Origin: Flavobacterium sp. N502536
GTDB lineage: Bacteria > Bacteroidota > Bacteroidia > Flavobacteriales > Flavobacteriaceae
NCBI RefSeq assembly: GCF_025947345.1
Contig: NZ_CP110011.1
Span: forward strand, 1,116,001 to 1,180,000
Length of the DNA stretch: 64,000 nt
Direction of reading: 5' to 3'
The position numbers were made by a program, and so were the translations under genes. Each line of letters opens with the position of its first letter. Within the stretch, counting starts at the first letter, position 1. This document shows positions 46,829-53,119 of the stretch, one piece after another. The notes below the pieces were generated by a model, which worked only from the letters and a program-made list of their open reading frames with translations, was not told where the DNA came from and did no database searches.

Positions 46829-47005
46829 TTATTTCTTCTTCTTTAAAGAATCTATTGCGTCTAACAAGTCCAGTAAAGCAACAGTCAGATCACCCTGATC
46901 TTTTATTGTTTGCTTCGCTTGTTTGGCAATAGCTTCCATCTTGGCCAGATCATTAGAGACTAAAGCTTCTCTAATGGCGACACCGTAAGGCATGATTACT
47001 CCCAT
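46829..47005 (-). CDS. DUF1843-like small protein 2 (58 residues)
   Basis: ATG at 47005 gives MGVIMPYGVAIREALVSNDL and a helical rest ending LLDAIDSLKKKK. A second ATG at 46993 would begin at MPYGVAIREA, as many relatives seem to do; 47005 aligns better with the paralogue. The two proteins are tandem duplicates with the same length, charge and helix pattern. The N-terminal part is the more conserved, which would fit a recognition region for a shared partner. Confidence 0.75.
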   Translation of the reverse strand: MGVIMPYGVAIREALVSNDLAKMEAIAKQAKQTIKDQGDLTVALLDLLDAIDSLKKKK

Positions 47006-47053
47006 AGCTGTTGTTTTTTAGTTGTTATTTGTTTCGTTTGAGGATTATTTTTT

Positions 47054-47710
47054 TTAATGCTCACTAGGTCCAAATTGTTGTAAAAAAAGAGCCGGTTCAT
47101 TTGGATCCAAACAAGTCAGATGTCCAATAGTCACGGTTTGACCGTCTTTGTTTTTTCCGGTAATCATGATGTTTTTCAATCCCGCTCTTAGTCTTCCTAA
47201 ACGGTTACCTTCGATTACATCAACTCCCATTTCATGAGGAGTACCAGTTCTCGTAGCAATAATATTACCTGAACCATTTTCAATTAGTATTCTCTCTCCA
47301 ATTGCTGGCGCAGGAAGTATCTGAGTTACTGTAATATTTGTAAGTGGTCCTAATACAATATAAGGAGGTATACTTCCAACATTAATAGCTTCAGATTCTC
47401 TTACCCCTATTGTTATTGTTCTTCCGAACTCGATGTCACCAGTTGTGCTTGTGCTATACATCCATGGAGTTGTAAATGGAGTACCATCTTCAGTCTCTCC
47501 AGTTGCTAAATATCTCTGATGTATACCAATACTAGATTTTTCAGGGGCTAAATCAAGATTGTAGAATACAGATCTTCCAAGTGTTCCAACCGCGTAAGTT
47601 CCGCTGGCTCCTTCGATAACAGGAAGAATAACAGGTCCAATCCCTCCACCATTCCAATCAATGTAAGGGTAGACTTTCACATTTTTTACTTTTACAGGTA
47701 TTGCTTGCAT
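47054..47710 (-). CDS. Beta-rich protein of unknown function, first gene of the cluster
   Basis: The start at 47710 (MQAIPVKVKNVKVYPYIDW) is preferred to 47734, which overlaps the repeat segment upstream. The 218 residues are strand-rich with GGGIGPVILPVIEG, TLGRSVFYNLDLAPEKSSIG, TTGDIEFGRTITIGV and an end with IGHLTCLDPNEPALFL. No signal peptide, membrane segment or catalytic motif is seen, and no family is recognised. It is 49 bases ahead of the DUF1843-like pair and shares the repeat upstream with the DUF1842-like gene, so it probably belongs to the same structural group. Confidence 0.7.
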   Translation of the reverse strand: MQAIPVKVKNVKVYPYIDWNGGGIGPVILPVIEGASGTYAVGTLGRSVFYNLDLAPEKSSIGIHQRYLATGETEDGTPFTTPWMYSTSTTGDIEFGRTITIGVRESEAINVGSIPPYIVLGPLTNITVTQILPAPAIGERILIENGSGNIIATRTGTPHEMGVDVIEGNRLGRLRAGLKNIMITGKNKDGQTVTIGHLTCLDPNEPALFLQQFGPSEH

Positions 47711-47736
47711 AATAATAGTTTTTGTCCTACTCATAA

Positions 47737-47806
47737 GGCTTTTCAGATCCGCCTTCGCGTTTTAACTGTGCGAAACAGTTCGTTTTTTAAGTGGGTTCTG
47801 CTCCAC
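47737..47806 (-). repeat. Cluster repeat copy A: GGAEPT ... GGSEKP segment
   Basis: On the minus strand it holds GGTGGAGCAGAACCCACT, a small AACTGT-TTCGC-ACAGTT hairpin, and GGCGGATCTGAAAAGCC, about 27 bases before the ATG at 47710. The same words end the lectin-domain gene. In this copy the frame reads GGAEPT-stop and later GGSEKPYE-stop, so it looks like a relic tail or an RNA leader. Confidence 0.6.
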
Positions 47807-47991
47807 CGTTACAAATTCAATTCATCAGCTGATAATGAATGACTTAGAAAATATTTTTTCATTAATTTTCTATATCAAATCTATTTTAGATATGAAGATG
47901 GGAGCGAAAAAATGTTATAAAATGAGAATTCTCTGTCATAAAACACCAAAAAATCAGACATAAGATTATTCTTAAAAAAACCTCTTCAAAC

Positions 47992-48017
47992 AAACTTTCA
48001 TTTATTTTTGAAAGTTT
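47992..48017. promoter_or_regulatory. Probable GbsR/MarR operator 1
   Basis: AAACTTTCA, 8 bases, TGAAAGTTT: a perfect 9-bp inverted repeat. It lies 14 bases before the -7 box of the regulator gene. The same site with the same 8-base spacing recurs at 48572-48597. Confidence 0.7.
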
Positions 48018-48030
48018 AAAAACTTTTACT

Positions 48031-48038
48031 TACATTTG
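48031..48038 (+). promoter_or_regulatory. -7 box of the GbsR/MarR gene
   Basis: TACATTTG matches TAnnTTTG; a TTTTTG at 48005-48010 is a fair -33 element, and it overlaps the operator arm. The ATG at 48043 is so close that the message would be nearly leaderless. Confidence 0.6.
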
Positions 48039-48042
48039 TTTC

Positions 48043-48546
48043 ATGGAATTCAAAGAAGCAAAAAATAAGTTTGTACAAACCTGGGGAGCATTAGGTTCTC
48101 AATGGGGAATTAATAAAACCATGGCACAAATCCATGCTTTATTAATGGTTTCGAACGAAGCTGTTTCTATGGAAGACATCATGGACGAATTGCAAATTTC
48201 ACGAGGAAATGCAAGCATGAACCTAAGAGCTTTAATGGATTGGGGAATTGTTTACAAAGAATACAAAGCCGGAGAAAGAAGAGAATTTTTTACTGCTGAA
48301 AAAGATCTGGACGAATTAGCCGTTAAAATTTCGAGAGAAAGAAGCAAAAGAGAAATCAAACCTGCTCTTAAAATTTTAAAAGAAGTTTCGACAATCGATG
48401 CAAATGAGTCTGCAGAAGAAAAACACTTTGTAGATCAAACGACTAAGCTGTATGATTTTGTTTTAAAAGCAGATAATATGTTAGACAAAATGACGGAATT
48501 CAATGAAAACTGGTTGGGACGTCTGGTCCTGAAAATCATGAAGTAA
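48043..48546 (+). CDS. GbsR/MarR-family transcriptional regulator
   Basis: The 167 residues have a winged helix: KTMAQIHALLMVSNEAVSMEDIMDELQISRGNASMNLRALMDWGIVYKEYKAGERREFF (about 25-85), with the recognition helix at RGNASMNLRAL. A long C-terminal helix pair (KREIKPALKILKEV, TKLYDFVLKADNMLDKM) would form the dimer. The two inverted repeats before itself and before the next gene fit a self-regulating repressor of the downstream module. The ligand is unknown. Confidence 0.9.
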   Translation: MEFKEAKNKFVQTWGALGSQWGINKTMAQIHALLMVSNEAVSMEDIMDELQISRGNASMNLRALMDWGIVYKEYKAGERREFFTAEKDLDELAVKISRERSKREIKPALKILKEVSTIDANESAEEKHFVDQTTKLYDFVLKADNMLDKMTEFNENWLGRLVLKIMK

Positions 48547-48571
48547 CCTTCAAACTAAAAAAATTTAATTC

Positions 48572-48597
48572 GAACTTTCATTTTTTTCTGAAAGTTT
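48572..48597. promoter_or_regulatory. Probable GbsR/MarR operator 2
   Basis: GAACTTTCA, 8 bases, TGAAAGTTT, 17 bases before the ATG at 48614. It matches operator 1 in arms and spacing. Confidence 0.7.
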
Positions 48598-48613
48598 AAA
48601 ACAAACTATAATT

Positions 48614-49432
48614 ATGAAAACGCTGGAAAACCAAACACTGCTTTACGACGAAGATTGTCCGCTTTGCAGCTTGTATACTACCGGCTTTGTAAAAAGCGGT
48701 ATGTTAGATCAAAACGGAAGAAAATCATATTGTCAATTATCGGATGAAGAACAAAATTTTGTAGATCTCAAACGTGCACCAAATGAAATTGCGTTAATCG
48801 ATAATACAACCAAAACCGTACTTTACGGGGTCGACAGTTTACTGAAAGTTATAGGATATTCATTTCCGTGGATTGAAAAAATAGGAAAGACAAAACCTGT
48901 TCATTTCGTACTAAGAAAACTCTATTCTTTTGTTTCCTATAACAGAAAAGTAATAATTCCCAGAGAAATAAAGGAAGAAAACAAATTACAATGCACCCCC
49001 GATTACAATTACAAGTATCGTTTTCTCTTTATCGGATTTGCCTTAACCGTAACAACAATCGTATTGTTTAGTTATTCCAATTTGATTTCAGTTCTGCCTC
49101 AAACCACTATCTGGAGAGAAGCCGTTTTAGCCTTTGGACAAATTGTATTTCAAAGTATCTTTATGCTAAAATCAGATCAAAAGACGATGCTCAATTATGC
49201 AGGCAATTTAATGACCGTTTCTTTAATGGGGTGCCTCATTTTGTTACCCATTTTAATTGCAACTCAGTTTATAAAGGTTCCTGAGCTTATCGTACTGGCC
49301 TGGTTTGGCATAACCGTTTTTATCATGTTTAAAGAGCATTTCAGAAGAATCAAAATTTTAAAACTTCCAAAATATCTCTGCCTCACCTGGATACTGTATC
49401 GAATAATTGCTTTATTATTAATTTTGAACTAA
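48614..49432 (+). CDS. DCC1-like thiol oxidoreductase (DUF393) fused to a membrane domain
   Basis: The 272-residue protein begins with TLLYDEDCPLCSLYTTGF, the DxDCPxC signature of the DUF393/DCC1 family, a thioredoxin-like redox fold, then about 130 residues to NRKVIIP. The second half has four hydrophobic helices (FLFIGFALTVTTIVLFSYS; LILLPILIATQFI; VLAWFGITVFIMF; WILYRIIALLLIL). It would present the Cys pair in the cytoplasm next to the inner membrane. It is controlled by operator 2 and followed by the TIGR01777 gene. Confidence 0.85.
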   Translation: MKTLENQTLLYDEDCPLCSLYTTGFVKSGMLDQNGRKSYCQLSDEEQNFVDLKRAPNEIALIDNTTKTVLYGVDSLLKVIGYSFPWIEKIGKTKPVHFVLRKLYSFVSYNRKVIIPREIKEENKLQCTPDYNYKYRFLFIGFALTVTTIVLFSYSNLISVLPQTTIWREAVLAFGQIVFQSIFMLKSDQKTMLNYAGNLMTVSLMGCLILLPILIATQFIKVPELIVLAWFGITVFIMFKEHFRRIKILKLPKYLCLTWILYRIIALLLILN

Positions 49433-49525
49433 TCTGTAAGTTTCCTGAATTTTTGCGAATTGCTTTTTAACTGATTCTTTACGCAAAGAACAATTCGCGT
49501 AGTTCTCCACTAAAAAAACAAAACC

Positions 49526-50434
49526 ATGAATAAACTCATAATTGCAGCCGGAACAGGATTCCTGGGTCAGGTTTTAGTCCGTCATTTCAAAAACAAATTT
49601 GAAGAAATCGTTATCCTAACCCGCGGAAAATCTAAAATCATCGATGGAATCAAATATGTAAACTGGGATGCCAAAACTTTTTCGGGCTGGGAAAATGAAC
49701 TGGAACAGGCAACGGTATTAATCAATCTTGCCGGAAAATCTGTTGATTGTCGTTATACTCAAAAAAATAAAAAAGAGATTCTACTGTCCCGAATCGAAAG
49801 CACCAGAATTTTAAACGAGGCTGTTTTAAAATGCAAAAAACCTCCAAAACACTGGTTGAACTCCTCTACTGCGACCATTTACCGATTTTCTCTGGACAAA
49901 CAAATGGACGAAGAAGAGGGCGAAATAGGAAATAATTTTTCGATAAATATCGCTCTTTCCTGGGAGAAAGCCTTTTTTAAAACCGAAACTCCAAATACGA
50001 TAAAAACGGCTTTACGAACGTCAATCGTTCTGGGCAAAAAAGGCGGAGCTTTTATTCCGTTAAAAGCTTTGGCGAAAATTGGTTTTGGAGGAAAACAAGG
50101 AAAAGGAAACCAATTTGTAAGCTGGATTCACGAAGATGATTTTGCGAATGCTATTGATTTTATAATTGAAAAAGAAATAGCCGGCGTCATAAATATTGTA
50201 TCGCCAAGTCCCGTACCCAACATTGATTTTATGAAGAAGCTACAAAAAGCAGTTGGTTTTCCTTTTGGAATTCCACTCAATACCTTCTTTCTCGAAATCG
50301 GATCTTTTTTCATTCGAACAGAAACCGAATTGGTTTTAAAAAGCAGAAATGTAGTCCCGAAACGACTTTTAGAAAAAGGTTTTAAGTTTAAGTATGAAAA
50401 TATTGATCCCGCTTTTCAAAATCTTTTATCGTAA
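49526..50434 (+). CDS. TIGR01777-family NAD(P)-binding epimerase-like protein (YfcH/SulA-like)
   Basis: The 302 residues have a Rossmann start IIAAGTGFLGQVLVRHF and the family motifs LINLAGKSVDCRYT, ILLSRIESTRILNEAV, NSSTATIYRF (in place of the usual YxxxK), and a SWIHEDDFANAIDF segment, then the C-terminal part ending RLLEKGFKFKYENI. The length matches the family. Its reaction is not defined. Relatives are often linked or fused to SRPBCC domains, and such a gene lies downstream beyond the repeat array, which supports a shared task. Confidence 0.88.
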   Translation: MNKLIIAAGTGFLGQVLVRHFKNKFEEIVILTRGKSKIIDGIKYVNWDAKTFSGWENELEQATVLINLAGKSVDCRYTQKNKKEILLSRIESTRILNEAVLKCKKPPKHWLNSSTATIYRFSLDKQMDEEEGEIGNNFSINIALSWEKAFFKTETPNTIKTALRTSIVLGKKGGAFIPLKALAKIGFGGKQGKGNQFVSWIHEDDFANAIDFIIEKEIAGVINIVSPSPVPNIDFMKKLQKAVGFPFGIPLNTFFLEIGSFFIRTETELVLKSRNVVPKRLLEKGFKFKYENIDPAFQNLLS

Positions 50435-50488
50435 AAAATCAAATGCCGAAACCGGGAAAAGCTATGATAAACACTATATGCGAAATCA

Positions 50489-50650
50489 GGTGTAGTCCCT
50501 ACGGGACATTCTCGTGAGATGGAGCAACTTTTTTACCAAGATGTTGCTCCTAACGGAGCAACTTAAGCGGGACATTAGGTATAGTCCCTACGGGACACTC
50601 CTACGAGGTAGACATATAGTTACCAATATGTAATCTCTCCGAGATTAATT
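50489..50650. repeat. Cluster of tri-loop micro-palindromes
   Basis: It holds GTCCC-TAC-GGGAC twice (50495-50507 and 50584-50596), GTTGCTCC-TAAC-GGAGCAAC (about 50543-50562), and AATCTC-TCC-GAGATT (50632-50646). They share their style with the adjacent tandem array. Confidence 0.75.
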
Positions 50651-50763
50651 AGCTCATACAAATACATTCTAAAAAAAAGGGAAACTAATCGTCAAACTTA
50701 AATCCATGAAGCCGCTTTTTTAGGAGCAACATAAAAGCAACACAGTATACCAACTTAAAAAAA

Positions 50764-51166
50764 GTCTCGCAGAGACTTTACTAATCAATTAATCCCGGAG
50801 AGATAACATATAGTAACTTACCATATCCAACCTAAAAAAGTCTCGCAGAGACTTTACAAAACAACTAATCTCGGAGAGATTACATATCAGTAACGCCAAT
50901 ATATCCAACCTAAAAAAGTCTCGCAGAGACTTTACAAAACAACTAATCTCGGAGAGATTACATATCGGTAACGCCAATATATCCGACCTAAAAAATGTCT
51001 TGCAGAGACTTTACAAAACAACTAATCTCGGAGAGATTACATATCAGTAACGCCAATATATCCAACCTGAAAAAAGTCTCGCAGAGACTTTACAAAACAA
51101 TTAATCTCGGAGAGATTACATATCGGTAACTTACCATATCCGACCTAAAAAATGTCCCGTAGGGAT
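50764..51166. repeat. Tandem array of about five ~79-bp units
   Basis: GTCTCGCAGAGAC (or a variant) occurs at 50764, 50840, 50918, 50997 and 51076, and a degenerate GTCCCGTAGGGAT at 51154, so the period is 76-79. Each unit has two 3-base-loop hairpins (GTCTC-GCA-GAGAC and AATCTC-GGA-GAGATT) joined by well-conserved AT-rich text. It stands between the TIGR01777 and SRPBCC genes; ORFs inside it are repeat artefacts. Confidence 0.85.
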
Positions 51167-51185
51167 TAAACAATTGATACAACAA

Positions 51186-51641
51186 ATGACAATCCTAAAC
51201 CTTACAACCCGAATAAAAGCACCACAAAAAACAGTTTTTGATGCTGCACGAAATATCGATATCCATCAACAGTCGGCAAGTCCATCAAAGGAAAAAGCAA
51301 TTGCCGGCGTTACCACCGGATTAATCAATTTAAACGAAACGGTTACTTGGCGTGGCAAACATTTTGGTTTTTACCTTACCCATAAAAGCCGAATAACTGC
51401 CATGCATTTTTACGATTACTTTGTTGATGAAATGGAGGAAGGAAAATTTAAATCATTTAAACATGAACATCTTTTTGAAAAAGAAAATGACCTCACCATT
51501 ATGACAGATAAACTACAATATGAAACTCCTTTTGGACTGTTCGGAAAACTGTTTGATTATTTCTTTTTGAAAAAACATCTTACCAATTTCCTATTGGAAA
51601 GAAATAAAACGCTGAAAATAGTTTCTGAAAAACAACTTTAA
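51186..51641 (+). CDS. SRPBCC-family protein (START-like lipid/ligand-binding fold)
   Basis: The start at 51186 (MTILNLTTRIKAPQKTVFDAARNIDIH) is preferred to the TTG at 51174. The ~151-residue product has the typical order of strand, helix (PQKTVFDAA), long central strands (NETVTWRGKHFGFYLTHKSRITAM; GKFKSFKHEHLFE; MTDKLQYETPFG) and a C-terminal helix (FLLERNKTLKI). It binds an apolar ligand in other members. It probably belongs to the TIGR01777 module, from which it is cut off by the repeat array. Confidence 0.85.
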   Translation: MTILNLTTRIKAPQKTVFDAARNIDIHQQSASPSKEKAIAGVTTGLINLNETVTWRGKHFGFYLTHKSRITAMHFYDYFVDEMEEGKFKSFKHEHLFEKENDLTIMTDKLQYETPFGLFGKLFDYFFLKKHLTNFLLERNKTLKIVSEKQL

Positions 51642-51704
51642 ATTTCTTACTTTTATAATCTAACACGATTTTCTAAAATCCGTAAACAATCTAAAACTAA
51701 ACGT

Positions 51705-52103
51705 ATGACTTTAAAAACGAAAATACTATCCGTCGCTTTTTTTGCTATTTCCTTCATTGGATTTGCACAAAGTAATTGTACAACATTAAAAGGCTGTGAG
51801 CGAAAACTATGTGAATTAAACACAAAATTAGTTGCTGCCAAAAAGGCCGGCAATCAAAATCAAATAAAGGGAATTGAAGATGCCATCTCTAAAACCAAAA
51901 AAAACTGCACGGTAAAAACAGTCAACAATGACCTTGACAAAAAAGTCAAAGAAAAACAACAAAAGGTCAAAGAAAAAACTGACGACCTCAACAAAGCCAT
52001 AAAAGAGCAGGAAAGCAAAGAAAAAATTGAGAAAAAAAGAAAGAAACTAGCCGAAGCTAAAGCCGACTTAAATAAGGCCCTCGCAGAACAAAAAACGAAG
52101 TAA
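51705..52103 (+). CDS. DUF1090-family exported coiled protein
   Basis: The 132 residues start with a signal peptide (TKILSVAFFAISFIGFAQS). CTTLKGCERKLCELNTKLVAAKKAGNQNQIKGIEDAISKTKKNC follows the DUF1090 (YqjC) pattern of two Cys around a short helix pair. The rest is a Lys/Glu-rich coiled coil (KKVKEKQQKVKEK, AEAKADLNKALAEQ). It is periplasmic and its function is not known. It is 63 bases downstream of the SRPBCC gene and is followed by a terminator. Confidence 0.82.
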   Translation: MTLKTKILSVAFFAISFIGFAQSNCTTLKGCERKLCELNTKLVAAKKAGNQNQIKGIEDAISKTKKNCTVKTVNNDLDKKVKEKQQKVKEKTDDLNKAIKEQESKEKIEKKRKKLAEAKADLNKALAEQKTK

Positions 52104-52115
52104 GATTTTATTTCA

Positions 52116-52162
52116 CTCCTAAAGAAACTGATGTTTACGCATCGGTTTTTTTATTTTAGGAG
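52116..52162. terminator. Nested terminator between convergent genes
   Basis: The inner stem AAACTGATG / CATCGGTTT ends in seven T on the plus strand; an outer CTCCTAAA / TTTAGGAG stem encloses it. It serves the DUF1090 gene, and may also serve the UbiA-like gene from the other side. Confidence 0.82.
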
Positions 52163-52171
52163 AAACTGTTT

Positions 52172-52984
52172 TTAAAGCAACAGTATCATCAGCCACCAAA
52201 AAACCGGAACGCTTTCGACCCAAAAAGAAGTATAATATTTAGAGCGTTTAGGATTTGCAAACGCAATAAACAACATGAGCATGAGTACCATGATCAGATT
52301 GATTAAAACATCATGATAATTAAAAGTAGAAACAAAAACTTCCAGAACCCAAAACGGAATCAGCAACAAAAGCCCTAAAACTTTGGTTCGCTTTACTCCG
52401 ATCGTTTGCGGAACAGTCTGTAAATGTGGATCATCATTGGCTAAATCAATAATTTCAAAAACCAGTACCAGAACAAAAACCAAAACAAACCGCTGAATGC
52501 ATTTTATAAAAAAATCACTGGAAAAAGGAATCCCGGCATTTATTAAAGGTAAAACCAATGTGGTTCCTACCCAACAAATTGCGACTATATAAATTTTAAC
52601 ACCCGCCCAGTTGCGCGCATTTCTTCGATTTGGAAAAAACGGAAGCGTATAAAGTGCCGTTATTAAAAAAATCACCACCGAAACAATTTGAGTAATTCGC
52701 TTCAGCTGAAAAAAATAATAGCCCACCAAAAAGAGTGAAATAAAACTCAAAACGGCAATAATTTTCAGCTGATTCCCGATCAATTTTCTTTTAACACGAA
52801 CCAATGCGTCGTATTTAACAAAATTATATCCCACAATTGTTCCAAAAAAAGCAAACATGGCCATCGCGTTATCGTACTGAATATGAAACACATGAAACGT
52901 GATTTGTACCAGCGCATAACACGACAAAGCCACATGAATACTGCTGTTCAGGTAGAAATCTAATATGAGTTTCAAAAATTTCAT
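52172..52984 (-). CDS. UbiA-like polytopic membrane protein
   Basis: The 270 residues have about eight hydrophobic helices. One cytosolic loop carries FEIIDLANDDPHLQTVPQTIGVKRTK, like the second Asp-rich motif and the TLP-x-x-x-G segment of UbiA prenyltransferases. The first motif (NxxxDxxxD) is not clear: only GTIVGYNFVKYDALVRVK is in that place. It may be a diverged UbiA enzyme or a fold relative without activity. It is a single gene, with gcvP divergent. Confidence 0.65.
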   Translation of the reverse strand: MKFLKLILDFYLNSSIHVALSCYALVQITFHVFHIQYDNAMAMFAFFGTIVGYNFVKYDALVRVKRKLIGNQLKIIAVLSFISLFLVGYYFFQLKRITQIVSVVIFLITALYTLPFFPNRRNARNWAGVKIYIVAICWVGTTLVLPLINAGIPFSSDFFIKCIQRFVLVFVLVLVFEIIDLANDDPHLQTVPQTIGVKRTKVLGLLLLIPFWVLEVFVSTFNYHDVLINLIMVLMLMLFIAFANPKRSKYYTSFWVESVPVFWWLMILLL

Positions 52985-53080
52985 ACTTCAAATCTAATCA
53001 TTTATTAACAAATCAACTCTTTGGTTGAAAATTTCATAAAAAATGAAGTTAAAAATGTGCAATAAATTATTATTAATACT

Positions 53081-53088
53081 TAATTTTG
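53081..53088 (+). promoter_or_regulatory. -7 box of gcvP
   Basis: TAATTTTG fits TAnnTTTG, 31 bases before the ATG at 53120. Confidence 0.5.
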
Positions 53089-53119
53089 CGCGACTAAAAA
53101 ACAACACTTTTACTACTAT

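Larger units (their letters stand above)
47711..48042. other. Divergent intergenic control region
   Basis: It holds cluster repeat A, the upstream region of the minus-strand cluster, the first GbsR/MarR operator and the -7 box of the regulator gene. No further gene is visible. Confidence 0.7.

Noticed and set aside
46789..47806. Riboswitch in front of the small-protein genes
   Set aside because: The segments are repeated and can fold, but no known riboswitch core is recognised and the only covariation is also synonymous in a coding reading, so I report it only as a repeat.
50789..50977. Minus-strand 62-residue ORF with an internal repeat
   Set aside because: It only reads the tandem DNA array; its repeat period equals the array unit and it has no start signals or conserved domain.
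50764..51166. CRISPR-like array
   Set aside because: The period is constant, but the would-be spacers are as conserved as the repeats, the unit is ~79 bp and no cas gene is in the window.
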